From: Ignavibacteria bacterium
GTDB lineage: Bacteria > Bacteroidota > Ignavibacteria > Ignavibacteriales > Ignavibacteriaceae
Assembly (NCBI GenBank): GCA_030693705.1
Contig: JAUYAB010000005.1
Span: 62,001-126,000, forward strand
Length of the DNA stretch: 64,000 nt
Reading direction: 5' to 3'
Each line of letters opens with the position of its first letter. Within the stretch, counting starts at the first letter, position 1. Shown here piece by piece: positions 17,246 to 25,775 of this stretch. A program made the translations under genes and the position numbers. A model generated the notes under the pieces. The model was not told where the DNA came from and searched no databases. It saw nothing but the letters and a program-made list of their open reading frames with translations.

Positions 17246-17995
17246 ATGAACTTCGCTGCTTTAAAATATTATTTTGTAGTTGTTCTTTTGGTTTTATTAT
17301 TCGGAAACGGATACAGCCAATCGCTTCGTTCTTTAAATAACGATGGCGTTGAGCAGTTTAATCAAAAAAAATATGGTGATTCGGAAATAAATTTCCGGAA
17401 GGGAATTGAGATGGATTCATCAGCATCGATTCCCTATTTCAATTTGGGAGACGCTTATTATAAACAAAAGAAATATGAAGAAGCGATGAAAGCTTATCAG
17501 ACTGCTCTTTCAAAAACAAAAGATAAAGAGTTGAAAGGAAAGGCGCTATACAACATCGGGAACAGTATGCTCGACGACAATAAACTGAAAGAAAGTATTG
17601 AGGCATATAAAAATTCGCTTAAGATGAATCCAAAAGACGAAGATGCAAAATACAATTTGTCTTATGCTCTGAAAAAGTTGAGAGAAGAAGAAAATCAAAA
17701 GAAGCAGGATAAGAAAGACGATAAGAATAAAAAAGATCAGGATAAGAACAAGAAGGACGATCAGCAGAACAAAGACGATAAGAATAAGGATAAACAGGAT
17801 CAGCAAAATCAAAATAAAGATGATAAAAAAGATCAAGATAAAAAACAGCAACAACAGCAGCAGAATCAGAAACCGAAAATCTCTAAGGAGCAGGCTGAGC
17901 AAATCTTGAACGCGCTAAAAGACAATGAAAAAAACATGCAGAAGAAATTACGAAAGAAAGTCGGTGAGCATGTTAAAGTTGAAAAAGATTGGTAA
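17246..17995 (+). CDS. batC: BatC: periplasmic TPR protein with charged low-complexity tail
   Basis: A 249-residue secreted protein: signal peptide (about residues 1-24), three TPR-like repeats (about 27-145; for example PYFNLGDAYYKQKKYEEAM), then a tail of about 60 residues made almost only of Lys, Asp, Gln and Asn, and a short C-terminal helix. TPR repeats suggest it scaffolds other Bat proteins. The coding strand for the tail is almost pure purine. Its TAA stop overlaps an in-frame ATG of batD (TAATG). The spurious long Leu/Ile-rich frame on the other strand is a shadow of this tail. Confidence 0.88.
   Translation: MNFAALKYYFVVVLLVLLFGNGYSQSLRSLNNDGVEQFNQKKYGDSEINFRKGIEMDSSASIPYFNLGDAYYKQKKYEEAMKAYQTALSKTKDKELKGKALYNIGNSMLDDNKLKESIEAYKNSLKMNPKDEDAKYNLSYALKKLREEENQKKQDKKDDKNKKDQDKNKKDDQQNKDDKNKDKQDQQNQNKDDKKDQDKKQQQQQQNQKPKISKEQAEQILNALKDNEKNMQKKLRKKVGEHVKVEKDW
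17692..17868 (+). repeat. Low-complexity Lys/Asp/Gln/Asn-coding tract in batC
   Basis: About 177 bases of imperfect words such as GATAAGAATAA, AACAAGAAGGACG and CAGCAACAACAGCAG, purine-rich on the coding strand. It encodes the charged tail of BatC. Confidence 0.75.
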
Positions 17996-18000
17996 TGAAG

Positions 18001-18040
18001 AAGTTACAGGTTGAAAGTGGAAAGTTGAAAGTAGAAAGCA
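18001..18040 (+). repeat. Short GTTGAAAGTGGAAA-type repeat at the batC/batD junction
   Basis: Two 14-base units, 18010-18023 and 18024-18037, differ at one position, preceded by a related AAGTTACAG word. Translated, it reads KLQVESGKLKVES, a phrase familiar from repeat-derived sequence in Bacteroidota genomes. It precedes the batD signal-peptide region and looks inserted. Confidence 0.6.
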
Positions 18041-18060
18041 GAAATATAAAAGCAGTTAAG

Positions 18061-19899
18061 ATGAATATAGCTTTACTAGCAATATTTTTTGCTGTATTAC
18101 TCTTTCCCGCGAATATTATCAGTCAGTCTTTTACGGCTGCTGCCAGCAGCACGAAAGTTGGAGATGGGGAACAGTTTGAAGTTTCGTTTACTTATTCAGG
18201 GGCAGATATAAATGCAGTAGGAAATTTCCAAGCTCCTAACTTCAAAGATTTTCTTGTGCTTTCGGGACCAAATCAATCATCAAGTATGCAGATAATTAAC
18301 GGAGCGGTTTCAGGTTCGCGCGTATTCACCTATTATTTACAGCCTCGTTCTATGGGTAAATTTACAATTGGCAGCGCTGCAGTTTCTGTTAAAGGGCAAA
18401 CTCTAAAATCTGCACCGCTTACTATTGAAGTTGTAAAAGGAAGCAATAATCAGCAAGCGAAAAAGGAATCAAACAATCAAGATGTTTCTACAAAAGAAAT
18501 AGGAGATAATGTTTTCATCCGTGCAATTGTTGATCGAAACTCCGTCTATCAAGGTGAACAAGTAACAGTTACTTATAAACTATATACCCGTTTGAATATT
18601 CAATCGCCTCAAATTTCTAAGCTTCCATCGTATCAAGGTTTCTGGTCGGAAGAAATTGAAACCTCAAATCAGATTTCTTTTTCGAGAGAAAATTACGAAG
18701 GGAAATTGTTTAGCGTAGCCGTTTTGAAAAAAGCTGCATTATTTCCCACACAAACCGGTGAATTATCGGTAACACCTTTTGAATTGAAAATTCCAGTACT
18801 AATCCAGCGGAAGCGGAAATCGAATAATCCCTTTGATGATTTTTTTGATGATCCGTTTTTCGGAAGAACTGAATCTGTTGAGTACACGGCAAAATCAAAT
18901 ACAGTAAAAGTAAAAGTTTTACCGCTGCCGCAGACCTCGCTAACTTCATTCACCGGTGCGGTTGGAGATTATTCGCTGCAAACTTCAATCGATAAAAAAA
19001 ATGTAAAACAGAATGAGCCCATAACCTTTAAAGTGATGTTAAGCGGTGAAGGAAATATCAACTTGCTTGATATGCCGGAATTGCAGATCCCAAACGGATT
19101 TGAAAAATATGAGCCGAAGATTTCAGCCAATGTTTCAAGAGGAGGATTGATAAACGGAAAAAAAAGTTTTGAGATGTTGATCATTCCGCGGGTTTCAGGA
19201 TCGTTTGAAATTCCACCGATGCACTTTACATTTTTTAATCCGAAAAAGAAAACATATCAAACGGCTTCTTCACCATCATATAACATTACGGTTGAGCAGG
19301 GAAGCGCTGAATACACCGGCGGCGGAAGCGGTTTATCAAAAGAAGAAATTAAATTGCTGGGACAGGATATTCGTTTTGTAAAAACTAATTTTAGTGATGT
19401 AACGAATGAGAAAAATTCGTCAGAAGATTCTTTACTGCTTATTTTAACTCTCTATTCCTTGCCATTATTTGGATTACTTGGTTTCCTCTTCTGGAAACAA
19501 AAAGAGGAAAAACTTTCAGGCAACGTGATGTTATTGAGAAATCTCCGCGCTGAAAAAATCGCCAAAACTCGTTTGAAAACTGCCGCCAAATATTTGAAAG
19601 AGAAAAACGACTCACTTTTCTTTACTGAAATTTCCCAAGCATTTTTTGGTTATCTGGAGGATAAACTCTCAATTAACAAAGCCGACTTTACGGTTGAATC
19701 AGCAATTGCCAAACTCCAAGTAAACGGAGTGGATGAAAATTTGATTAGCGAACTGAAACAAATTCTTGATAAATGTGAGTTCATTCGTTTCGCTCCATCA
19801 CAAAATATTTTGGAAGATATGAATCAGCTATTCCAACGCACTGCTTCACTCATCGCATCCCTTGAAGAAAAAATTTCTATGAAGGGAAGTAAAAAATGA
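18061..19899 (+). CDS. batD: BatD: large membrane protein with periplasmic Ig-like domains
   Basis: The BatD protein of the Bat complex, about 612 residues: signal peptide (MNIALLAIFFAVLLF onward), a long periplasmic beta-rich part with repeated Ig-like modules, a membrane helix near residues 460-480, and a cytoplasmic C-terminus. The start is placed at 18061 because a normal signal peptide begins there. The frame is open to an ATG at 17995 (overlapping the batC stop) and a TTG at 17989, but the extra 22-24 residues come from a short repeat and would give an abnormally long n-region. It overlaps batE by 4 bp. Confidence 0.88.
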   Translation: MNIALLAIFFAVLLFPANIISQSFTAAASSTKVGDGEQFEVSFTYSGADINAVGNFQAPNFKDFLVLSGPNQSSSMQIINGAVSGSRVFTYYLQPRSMGKFTIGSAAVSVKGQTLKSAPLTIEVVKGSNNQQAKKESNNQDVSTKEIGDNVFIRAIVDRNSVYQGEQVTVTYKLYTRLNIQSPQISKLPSYQGFWSEEIETSNQISFSRENYEGKLFSVAVLKKAALFPTQTGELSVTPFELKIPVLIQRKRKSNNPFDDFFDDPFFGRTESVEYTAKSNTVKVKVLPLPQTSLTSFTGAVGDYSLQTSIDKKNVKQNEPITFKVMLSGEGNINLLDMPELQIPNGFEKYEPKISANVSRGGLINGKKSFEMLIIPRVSGSFEIPPMHFTFFNPKKKTYQTASSPSYNITVEQGSAEYTGGGSGLSKEEIKLLGQDIRFVKTNFSDVTNEKNSSEDSLLLILTLYSLPLFGLLGFLFWKQKEEKLSGNVMLLRNLRAEKIAKTRLKTAAKYLKEKNDSLFFTEISQAFFGYLEDKLSINKADFTVESAIAKLQVNGVDENLISELKQILDKCEFIRFAPSQNILEDMNQLFQRTASLIASLEEKISMKGSKK

Positions 19900-20648
19900 G
19901 AAAATATATTTTCCTCCTTCTGGTAGCTTTTGCCTCGGTTGGTTTTTCTCAACCTTTTCAAAAAGAATTAGTCCGCGCAAATCAATTGTATAAATCGGGG
20001 AATTATCAAGAAGCGATAACTGTGTACGAAACGGTGATTCAACAAGGTTATCACGGGACTTCACTTTATTATAATTTAGGAAATGCCTATTACCGTTCCG
20101 GTCAATTCGGGATGGCAATTTTATGTTTTGAAAAAGCTTCCCAGATTACGCCTGACGATGAAGATGTTCAACATAATTTGGCAATCTCCAATTCTAAAAT
20201 TGTTGATAAGGTTGACGTTGTGCCGAAATTCTTTTTATTTAGTTGGTGGGAGGCGCTTGAAAATCTCTTTCACCCGCATGGATGGAAGGTCTTTATGTTC
20301 GTGGTTTACCTGCTCTTCATTTTTACGGTTGGAATATTTTTTACCGCTAAGAAAGCTTCAGTTAAAAAATATTCGTTTTTCGGCGGAGTCTCGATCCTGT
20401 TTGTTTTTTTACTTAGTGTGGTGATATTTCAAACCAAACAGCATCAACTGGAAAATTATAAATACGGAATTGTCCTTGAGCAAGTTGTAAATGTAAAATC
20501 TTCCCCCGATGCAAAAAGTTCCGATGCATTTATTCTGCACGAAGGAATTAAAGTTAAAGTTGAAGACAAATTAGAAGGATGGAACAAGATACGTCTGTCG
20601 GATGGGAAGATCGGCTGGCTTGAATCTTCGACGATCGGGATAATTTAG
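19896..20648 (+). CDS. batE: BatE: TPR and SH3-domain membrane protein
   Basis: The last gene of the bat operon, 250 residues. A signal peptide (cleavage near GFSQP), two TPR repeats (about residues 24-100, with GTSLYYNLGNAYYRSGQFG), two membrane helices (about 128-148 and 159-176), and a C-terminal bacterial SH3 domain (about 187-248) with VNVKSSPDAKSS and GWNKIRLSDGKIGWL. It starts 4 bp inside batD. No clear terminator follows, but the next gene begins 108 bp later with its own ribosome-binding site. Confidence 0.88.
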   Translation: MRKYIFLLLVAFASVGFSQPFQKELVRANQLYKSGNYQEAITVYETVIQQGYHGTSLYYNLGNAYYRSGQFGMAILCFEKASQITPDDEDVQHNLAISNSKIVDKVDVVPKFFLFSWWEALENLFHPHGWKVFMFVVYLLFIFTVGIFFTAKKASVKKYSFFGGVSILFVFLLSVVIFQTKQHQLENYKYGIVLEQVVNVKSSPDAKSSDAFILHEGIKVKVEDKLEGWNKIRLSDGKIGWLESSTIGII

Positions 20649-20755
20649 AGCCCAATTTTTGTTCTTGTTCTTTTGAATTTGTTCCTTAAATTGGTTCACC
20701 CAAAATTATTCAATAATTAAAGTTTCATTATCATATCAAAAAGAAAGGTGTTCGC

Positions 20756-20986
20756 GTGAAAAACATTGTATTAAGTCTTGTGTTCTTATTTGTGGTTTCA
20801 TTAGGTGTTCAGGCTCAATCAACTCCTCAGAAGAAAGATAAACCTGCAACCACTACCACCACTACCGAGAAATCAAAAACCCAAAAAGCTAAAACAGAAA
20901 AGAAATCAACAAAAAAATCTTGCACCGATGCAAAAGAAAAAGGCTGCGGCGGCGAAGCTGAAGCCGGCTGTGCTGATAAAAATTAA
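20756..20986 (+). CDS. Small secreted Thr/Lys-rich protein with C-terminal cysteines
   Basis: A 76-residue unrecognised protein. It has a clear signal peptide (about residues 1-20, ending VQAQ), a linker rich in Thr and Lys, and a C-terminus with three cysteines (SCTDAKEKGCGG...GCADKN) that could bind a metal or form a disulfide. It starts with GTG after AAAGGTG. It is followed by a strong terminator, so it is the end of a transcript. Exact function unknown; real because of start signal, signal peptide and terminator. Confidence 0.6.
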   Translation: MKNIVLSLVFLFVVSLGVQAQSTPQKKDKPATTTTTTEKSKTQKAKTEKKSTKKSCTDAKEKGCGGEAEAGCADKN

Positions 20987-20997
20987 GTTCTAATTTA

Positions 20998-21034
20998 GGT
21001 TCCACCCTAACAGGTGGAACCTTCCCTTTTTCTT
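20998..21034 (+). terminator. Rho-independent terminator
   Basis: GGTTCCACC (20998-21006) pairs perfectly with GGTGGAACC (21013-21021) across a 6-base loop and is followed by a pyrimidine tract with CCCTTTTTCTTTTT. It ends the small secreted protein's transcript and argues against any start for the next gene inside it. Confidence 0.85.
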
Positions 21035-21070
21035 TTTGCAATCCTTTCCTCCTCTCTTTATCTTTCAACT

Positions 21071-22180
21071 ATGAATTCGAAAAAATATAATAATACAAAA
21101 CTGGTTTTAAACATCAGCGAAACCATTTTAACTTTCATTTTGCTCTTTGTTTTTGTTAAAACCGGAATAAGTCATTCCTTAGAAAATTATCTAAAAGGAT
21201 ATACTCAAAACGACTATCTTTTATTTCTAATTTTTGTTATTTCAACGGGAGTATGTTTTGCACTGATTTTTTCGCCCTTCTCTTTTTATGGTGGATTTAT
21301 TTTGGAGCATAAATACAAGCTTTCAAATCAATCTTTTTTGCAGTGGATTTGGGAAGGAACAAAGGGAATTCTGGTTTCGCTTGTTATTGGACTTCCAGTT
21401 TTACTTTTTTTCTATTATGTGATGCAAACGTTCGGCAATAATTGGTGGCTGCCTTTCGCAGTTTTTCTTTTTATCGTTTCTGTAGTTTTGGCGCGGATCG
21501 TTCCGGTTTTTATTCTTCCTCTTTTTTACAAGATCGTTCCGCTTGAAAATGTGGAATTGAAGGAACGGATTATTCGACTGGCGGAAATTGCCAAAATGAA
21601 AATCGAAAATGTTTTTTCATTTAACATGAGCAAAACTACAAAAAAGGCAAACGCTGCATTTACCGGACTTGGAAAATCGAAACGCGTTCTGCTTGCCGAT
21701 ACGTTACTTGAAAATTATTCTCTTGATGAAGTTGAAACCGTATTGGCGCATGAATTTGGGCATTACAAAAAGAAACATATCGTAAAGAATATTTTGCTCG
21801 GCACTTTCTTCAGCTTTCTGACTTTGTTTTTGATAGCAAAACTTTATTCTTTATCACTTTCTTTCTTTAATGCTGAAAAGCTAACTCAAATTTATGCTTT
21901 ACCCGTTCTTGCGCTTTGGGGAATGTTGATTTCATTGTTGATTCAACCTCTCTCAAATGTGATTTCGAGGAAATTTGAATACGAAGCCGACGAATTTGCA
22001 ATTGCAACCACCGGTAAACACGAGGCATTTCTGCAAACGCTTGATAAACTGACCGAACAAAATCTGGGTGATAAAGAACCGCATCCTTTTGTCGAATGGT
22101 TTTTCTACAGTCATCCTTCGATCAACAAAAGAAAAAACGCGATCCTTACATTTGTAAATAATTACGCTGAGAAAATATGA
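21071..22180 (+). CDS. M48 family zinc metalloprotease (CAAX prenyl protease 1 / Ste24-like)
   Basis: A membrane-embedded zinc protease. About 369 residues with several hydrophobic helices, the HEFGH zinc motif at residues 227-231 and the downstream EYEADEFA third ligand near residue 305, as in Ste24-type enzymes. The ATG at 21071 is chosen; an in-frame codon at 21014 lies inside the preceding terminator hairpin and its extra residues are not needed. Bacterial members are thought to act in membrane-protein quality control. It overlaps plsC by 4 bp. Confidence 0.9.
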   Translation: MNSKKYNNTKLVLNISETILTFILLFVFVKTGISHSLENYLKGYTQNDYLLFLIFVISTGVCFALIFSPFSFYGGFILEHKYKLSNQSFLQWIWEGTKGILVSLVIGLPVLLFFYYVMQTFGNNWWLPFAVFLFIVSVVLARIVPVFILPLFYKIVPLENVELKERIIRLAEIAKMKIENVFSFNMSKTTKKANAAFTGLGKSKRVLLADTLLENYSLDEVETVLAHEFGHYKKKHIVKNILLGTFFSFLTLFLIAKLYSLSLSFFNAEKLTQIYALPVLALWGMLISLLIQPLSNVISRKFEYEADEFAIATTGKHEAFLQTLDKLTEQNLGDKEPHPFVEWFFYSHPSINKRKNAILTFVNNYAEKI

Positions 22181-22881
22181 TCACATACATTAAACTCTTC
22201 CTGGTTACTCTGCATCTTTTCATTTGTTCTACGCTTGCATTAATAAGTGCGATCTTCGACAGAAGTAACAGAACTTATTTTTGGATTTCCCGGATTTTGT
22301 CCAACGGAGGTCTTTTCTTAAGTGGAATAAAACTTACCACAAGCGGATTGGAAAACTTTGACAAGTCTAAACCGCACGTCTATGTTTCAAATCATTCAAG
22401 TATGTATGACATTTTAGCCATGCAAGCATCTTTCCCGGACGATGCAGTAATGATTTTTAAAAAAGAACTTGCAAGAATTCCAATCTTTGGCTGGGCGCTG
22501 CAGTTGGGTCCTTACATTGTTATCAACAGGCAAAAAGCCGACAAAGCGATGGAGAGTTTAGATCGTGCAAGAAAAACTATTGTTGATAGAGGCATTTCTG
22601 TGCTTGTATTTGCGGAAGGGACGAGAAGTAAAACGGGAGAAGTGCAGCCTTTTAAACGCGGCGCATTTTATTTAGCTTCGCGAGTTGGTTATCCGATTGT
22701 GCCGGTTTCTATCAGCGGAACAGCGGCGATAATGCCAAAAGGGAAACTTAGGATAAATCATGGAACTATTCATGTTCATTATGATAAACCGATCGACACT
22801 GAAAATATGAACGGCAGACAGGACGAAAAAGATTTAATGGAAAAAGTTAGACAAATTGTTATTGCAAATAAAAAGGATTAA
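22177..22881 (+). CDS. plsC: 1-acyl-sn-glycerol-3-phosphate acyltransferase
   Basis: Adds the second acyl chain to lysophosphatidic acid at the inner membrane to give phosphatidic acid. The 234 residues show the NHxxxxD catalytic motif as NHSSMYD (72-78), the FAEGTRSKTGE phosphate-binding block near residue 147 and the VPVSISGT block. One N-terminal membrane helix is present. It is coupled to the protease gene by a 4-bp overlap and is followed by gatC after 3 bp. Confidence 0.92.
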   Translation: MITYIKLFLVTLHLFICSTLALISAIFDRSNRTYFWISRILSNGGLFLSGIKLTTSGLENFDKSKPHVYVSNHSSMYDILAMQASFPDDAVMIFKKELARIPIFGWALQLGPYIVINRQKADKAMESLDRARKTIVDRGISVLVFAEGTRSKTGEVQPFKRGAFYLASRVGYPIVPVSISGTAAIMPKGKLRINHGTIHVHYDKPIDTENMNGRQDEKDLMEKVRQIVIANKKD

Positions 22882-22884
22882 ACG

Positions 22885-23172
22885 ATGGCTGTTACAAAAG
22901 CAGAAGTAGAAAAAATTGCGGAGTTAGCGCGGCTTGAATTTAGCGAAAGTGAAATTGAGCATTTAACAAAAGATATGAACCAGATACTCCATCACATGGA
23001 TAAGTTGAACGAACTCGATACATCAAATGTTGAACCGCTTTCTCATCCGATTGAAGTTAAAAATGTTTTTCGTGATGATGAATTAAAGCCTTCAACTAAA
23101 AGAGAAGATGCGTTGAAAAACGCTCCGGACAAAGATGAAGAATTTTTCAAAGTCCCGAAAGTAATCGGATAA
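22885..23172 (+). CDS. gatC: Asp-tRNA(Asn)/Glu-tRNA(Gln) amidotransferase subunit C
   Basis: The small subunit that stabilises the GatA-GatB dimer for converting Glu-tRNA(Gln) (and Asp-tRNA(Asn)) to the amidated form. The 95 residues have the family pattern: VEKIAELARLEFSESEIE, MNQILHHMDKLNELDTSNVEP, and the C-terminal FFKVPKVIG. gatA lies 31 kb downstream on the other strand and gatB is not in the window, so the gat genes are scattered here. One base separates it from kdsB. Confidence 0.95.
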   Translation: MAVTKAEVEKIAELARLEFSESEIEHLTKDMNQILHHMDKLNELDTSNVEPLSHPIEVKNVFRDDELKPSTKREDALKNAPDKDEEFFKVPKVIG

Positions 23173-23173
23173 G

Positions 23174-23938
23174 ATGATAGTAGGAATTATTCCGGCGCGG
23201 TTTTCTTCAACGAGGTTATACGGCAAACCCCTTGCCATGATCGGCGATAAACCGCTGATCCAACATACGTTTGAGTCTGCTTCAAAATCAAATTTACTTC
23301 ATAAAATTATTATTGCCGTTGATGATGAAAGAGTTGCCGACGCTGCAAAATCTTTCGGCGCTGAAGTTTTAATGACTCCCAAAGACATAGCTACCGGCTC
23401 AGACCGGATTGCTTTTGTAGCGAAGAAAATTCCATCAGCAGAAATTATTGTGAATATCCAAGGAGACGAACCATTTATTCCCGGAAGAATGATTGATGAA
23501 GCAATAGAACCATTGTTATTTGATCATAATATTTTGGTCTCAACTTTAGCTAAAAGAATTACTTCCCTCGCCGAATTAAAATCTTCGTCGGTAGTTAAAG
23601 TTGTTTTCGACTATCAAAGCTTCGCTTTATATTTTTCCAGATCACCAATTCCTTTTGTACGCGATGCATCCACTTTAGCTGAAGGCTTAAAGATGGTGAA
23701 TATGTTCAAACATGTTGGTTTGTATGTTTACCGCAGAGGCGCTTTGTTAAAATTCACTTCGCTGCAACCAACTGATTTGGAACAAACTGAAAAGCTTGAA
23801 CAATTACGTATGCTGGAGAACGGAATTAAAATTAAAGTTGTTGAAACCGAGTATGATAGTTATTCGGTTGACACGCAGGAAGATCTGGAACACGCAAAAG
23901 CATTTTATAAAAAATATTTAAAGAAAAAAGAAAAGTGA
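23174..23938 (+). CDS. kdsB: 3-deoxy-manno-octulosonate cytidylyltransferase (CMP-Kdo synthetase)
   Basis: Activates Kdo as CMP-Kdo for attachment to lipid A, showing an LPS-bearing outer membrane. The 254 residues contain IPARFSSTRLYGKPL (nucleotide binding), VNIQGDEPFI (metal and CTP site), YFSRSPIPF and the C-terminal YDSYSVDTQEDL. Length and all main motifs are as expected. Its stop overlaps the GTG start of the next gene by 4 bp. Confidence 0.96.
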   Translation: MIVGIIPARFSSTRLYGKPLAMIGDKPLIQHTFESASKSNLLHKIIIAVDDERVADAAKSFGAEVLMTPKDIATGSDRIAFVAKKIPSAEIIVNIQGDEPFIPGRMIDEAIEPLLFDHNILVSTLAKRITSLAELKSSSVVKVVFDYQSFALYFSRSPIPFVRDASTLAEGLKMVNMFKHVGLYVYRRGALLKFTSLQPTDLEQTEKLEQLRMLENGIKIKVVETEYDSYSVDTQEDLEHAKAFYKKYLKKKEK

Positions 23939-24915
23939 AAACGCAAATTATTCCCAACCGAATTTCGTTGGCGAACATTCCTACCCCAATTCAAAAAATT
24001 AGTTTTGAAGGAAAATCATTTTATTTGAAGCGTGATGATTTTACCGGATTGGAAACCTCCGGAAATAAAATCCGCAAACTTGAGTATCTCCTTTATCAAG
24101 CGAAAAAAGAAAAAGCTGATTACGTTTTCACTTGCGGTGGGGATCAGTCAAACCACGCGCGCGCAACTGCTTTTGCCGCAGCATTTTTGGGATTGAAAAG
24201 CAAATTATTCCTTTGGGGAAAAAATTCTTCCAATTCCGATGGGAATTTATTCCTGGATAAAATTGTTGGAAGTGAACTTCGTTTTCTTTCGAAAAAAGAA
24301 TTCGCAATTTCAAATGAAATTATGGAAGAAGAAAAAATATCTTTTGAGAAAAAAGGAAAGAAAGTTTTTCTGATTCCGGAAGGTGGTTCTTCACCGCTTG
24401 GAATTTGGGGATACATTCATGCTGTTGAAGAAATGCAAAGGCAAAATGTTTTTAAGCAGTGTAATTCAATATTAACAGCCTCCGGTTCCGGTGGAACTAC
24501 AGCCGGTTTATTGATCGGCTCGCTTTTGATTAATCAGAATCTGAAAATAATCGCAGTAAATGTGCTTTATACAAAAGATGAAATTAGAAATAAAATTCTC
24601 TCTCTCGCTGAACAAACAATAAAAGATTATCGTTTACCAATAAAACTTGACGAAAATCGATTGGAAATTTTGGAAGGTTATTCGCAAGAGGGATACAAAC
24701 ACATCAGCGATGATAAACTTTCTCTAATTAAAAAGTTTGCAAGCAAAACCGGAATTATTTTTGACCCAGCCTATACCGGAAAAGCATTTAAAGCGTATCA
24801 CGATAATTTCTTATCCGGTAAAATGTCAAAAACTTTATTCATTCACACCGGTGGTTTGTACGGAGTTTTTTCTAAAAGGAAGAAATATTTATTAAATTAT
24901 AGAGAGCAAAGATAA
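23935..24915 (+). CDS. PLP-dependent D-cysteine desulfhydrase / ACC deaminase-like enzyme
   Basis: A fold-type II pyridoxal-phosphate enzyme of the 1-aminocyclopropane-1-carboxylate deaminase / D-cysteine desulfhydrase group. The 326 residues have the PLP-lysine motif SGNKIRK (residues 42-48, Lys45), CGGDQSNHARATA (substrate carboxylate site) and the phosphate loop GSGGTTAGL. Starts with GTG overlapping the kdsB stop. ACC deaminase and D-cysteine desulfhydrase cannot be told apart by eye; the latter is more usual in bacteria of this kind. Confidence 0.85.
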   Translation: MKTQIIPNRISLANIPTPIQKISFEGKSFYLKRDDFTGLETSGNKIRKLEYLLYQAKKEKADYVFTCGGDQSNHARATAFAAAFLGLKSKLFLWGKNSSNSDGNLFLDKIVGSELRFLSKKEFAISNEIMEEEKISFEKKGKKVFLIPEGGSSPLGIWGYIHAVEEMQRQNVFKQCNSILTASGSGGTTAGLLIGSLLINQNLKIIAVNVLYTKDEIRNKILSLAEQTIKDYRLPIKLDENRLEILEGYSQEGYKHISDDKLSLIKKFASKTGIIFDPAYTGKAFKAYHDNFLSGKMSKTLFIHTGGLYGVFSKRKKYLLNYREQR

Positions 24916-24921
24916 TTATTT

Positions 24922-25335
24922 ATGAAGTGTGTCTTCTGTGATATCGTCCAAAAAACAGCCAAAGCAGAAATTCTGTTTGAAGACGAAAAAATTATTTCCT
25001 TCCTTGATATTAATCCTTTCAACGTTGGGCACTCACTTGTAATTCCAAAAACTCATTATGAAAATTTTCTTGAAGTGCCCAGTGATATATTTGGAGAGAT
25101 GTTTGTGGTAGTTCAACAACTTACTAAGGGAGTGGTTACCGGACTTAATGCCGACGGATACAACATTTTATCAAACAACGGAAGGGCAGCGGGGCAATCG
25201 GTTTTTCATTGTCATTTTCATATTATTCCACGCTTCACAACCGATGGGTACAAGTTTAAAATGGATTTGAAAAAATATGGTAACGGTGAAATGAACATGA
25301 TCGCGGAAAAAATTAAATCAGCTATCCCTTTTTAA
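24922..25335 (+). CDS. HIT family nucleotide-binding protein
   Basis: A histidine-triad hydrolase or transferase acting on nucleotide phosphoramidates or related compounds. The 137 residues carry the signature HCHFHIIPR (His96, His98, His100), the N-terminal CVFCDIV zinc-type cysteines and [15 protein letters not shown]. It lies 6 bp after the PLP enzyme and 14 bp before the B12-binding gene, in the same run of genes. Confidence 0.93.
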   Translation: MKCVFCDIVQKTAKAEILFEDEKIISFLDINPFNVGHSLVIPKTHYENFLEVPSDIFGEMFVVVQQLTKGVVTGLNADGYNILSNNGRAAGQSVFHCHFHIIPRFTTDGYKFKMDLKKYGNGEMNMIAEKIKSAIPF

Positions 25336-25349
25336 TCGGAGTTTATTCT

Positions 25350-25757
25350 ATGGAAAGAAAGATAAGAGTGTTAATTGCAAAAGCCGGACTTGACGGTCAC
25401 GACCGCGGCGCAAAAGTTATTGCCGCCGCGTTGCGCGATGCCGGAATGGAAGTTATTTACACCGGTTTGCGGCAAACTCCCGAAATGATAGTTGAAGCCG
25501 CATTGCAAGAAGATGTTGATGCTATCGGCATCTCGATCCTTTCCGGCGCACACATGACGATCTTTCCGAAAATTCTTACCTTGATGAAAGAAAAAGGAAT
25601 GGACGACGTCCTTTTAACCGGCGGCGGAATTATTCCCGAAGAAGATATTAAGAAATTAAAAGAACTTGGTGTAGGTGAGTTGTTCACACCAGGAGCGACA
25701 ACCACCGCAACGATAGATTACATAAAAGATTGGGTTGCTAAAAATCCAAAATTGTAA
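25350..25757 (+). CDS. Stand-alone cobalamin-binding domain, methylmalonyl-CoA mutase small-chain type
   Basis: A 135-residue B12-binding domain like the C-terminal part of methylmalonyl-CoA mutase. The cobalamin signature DxHxxG is DGHDRG at residues 15-20, with His17 as the axial ligand; SILSGAH and [11 protein letters not shown] complete the site. On its own it must work with a separately encoded catalytic chain, as in heteromeric mutases; none is in the window. It has a good Shine-Dalgarno (ATCGGAG). Confidence 0.9.
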   Translation: MERKIRVLIAKAGLDGHDRGAKVIAAALRDAGMEVIYTGLRQTPEMIVEAALQEDVDAIGISILSGAHMTIFPKILTLMKEKGMDDVLLTGGGIIPEEDIKKLKELGVGELFTPGATTTATIDYIKDWVAKNPKL

Positions 25758-25775
25758 ATTTCACTGGGAGGTTCT

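Noticed and set aside
17546-17902. Long Leu/Ile-rich open frame on the minus strand
   Set aside because: It is the antisense of the purine-rich Lys/Asp/Gln tail of batC; it has no start signal or conserved features.
21014-21070. Upstream start extension of the M48 protease
   Set aside because: It would begin inside the terminator hairpin of the previous gene; a normal N-terminus starts at 21071.
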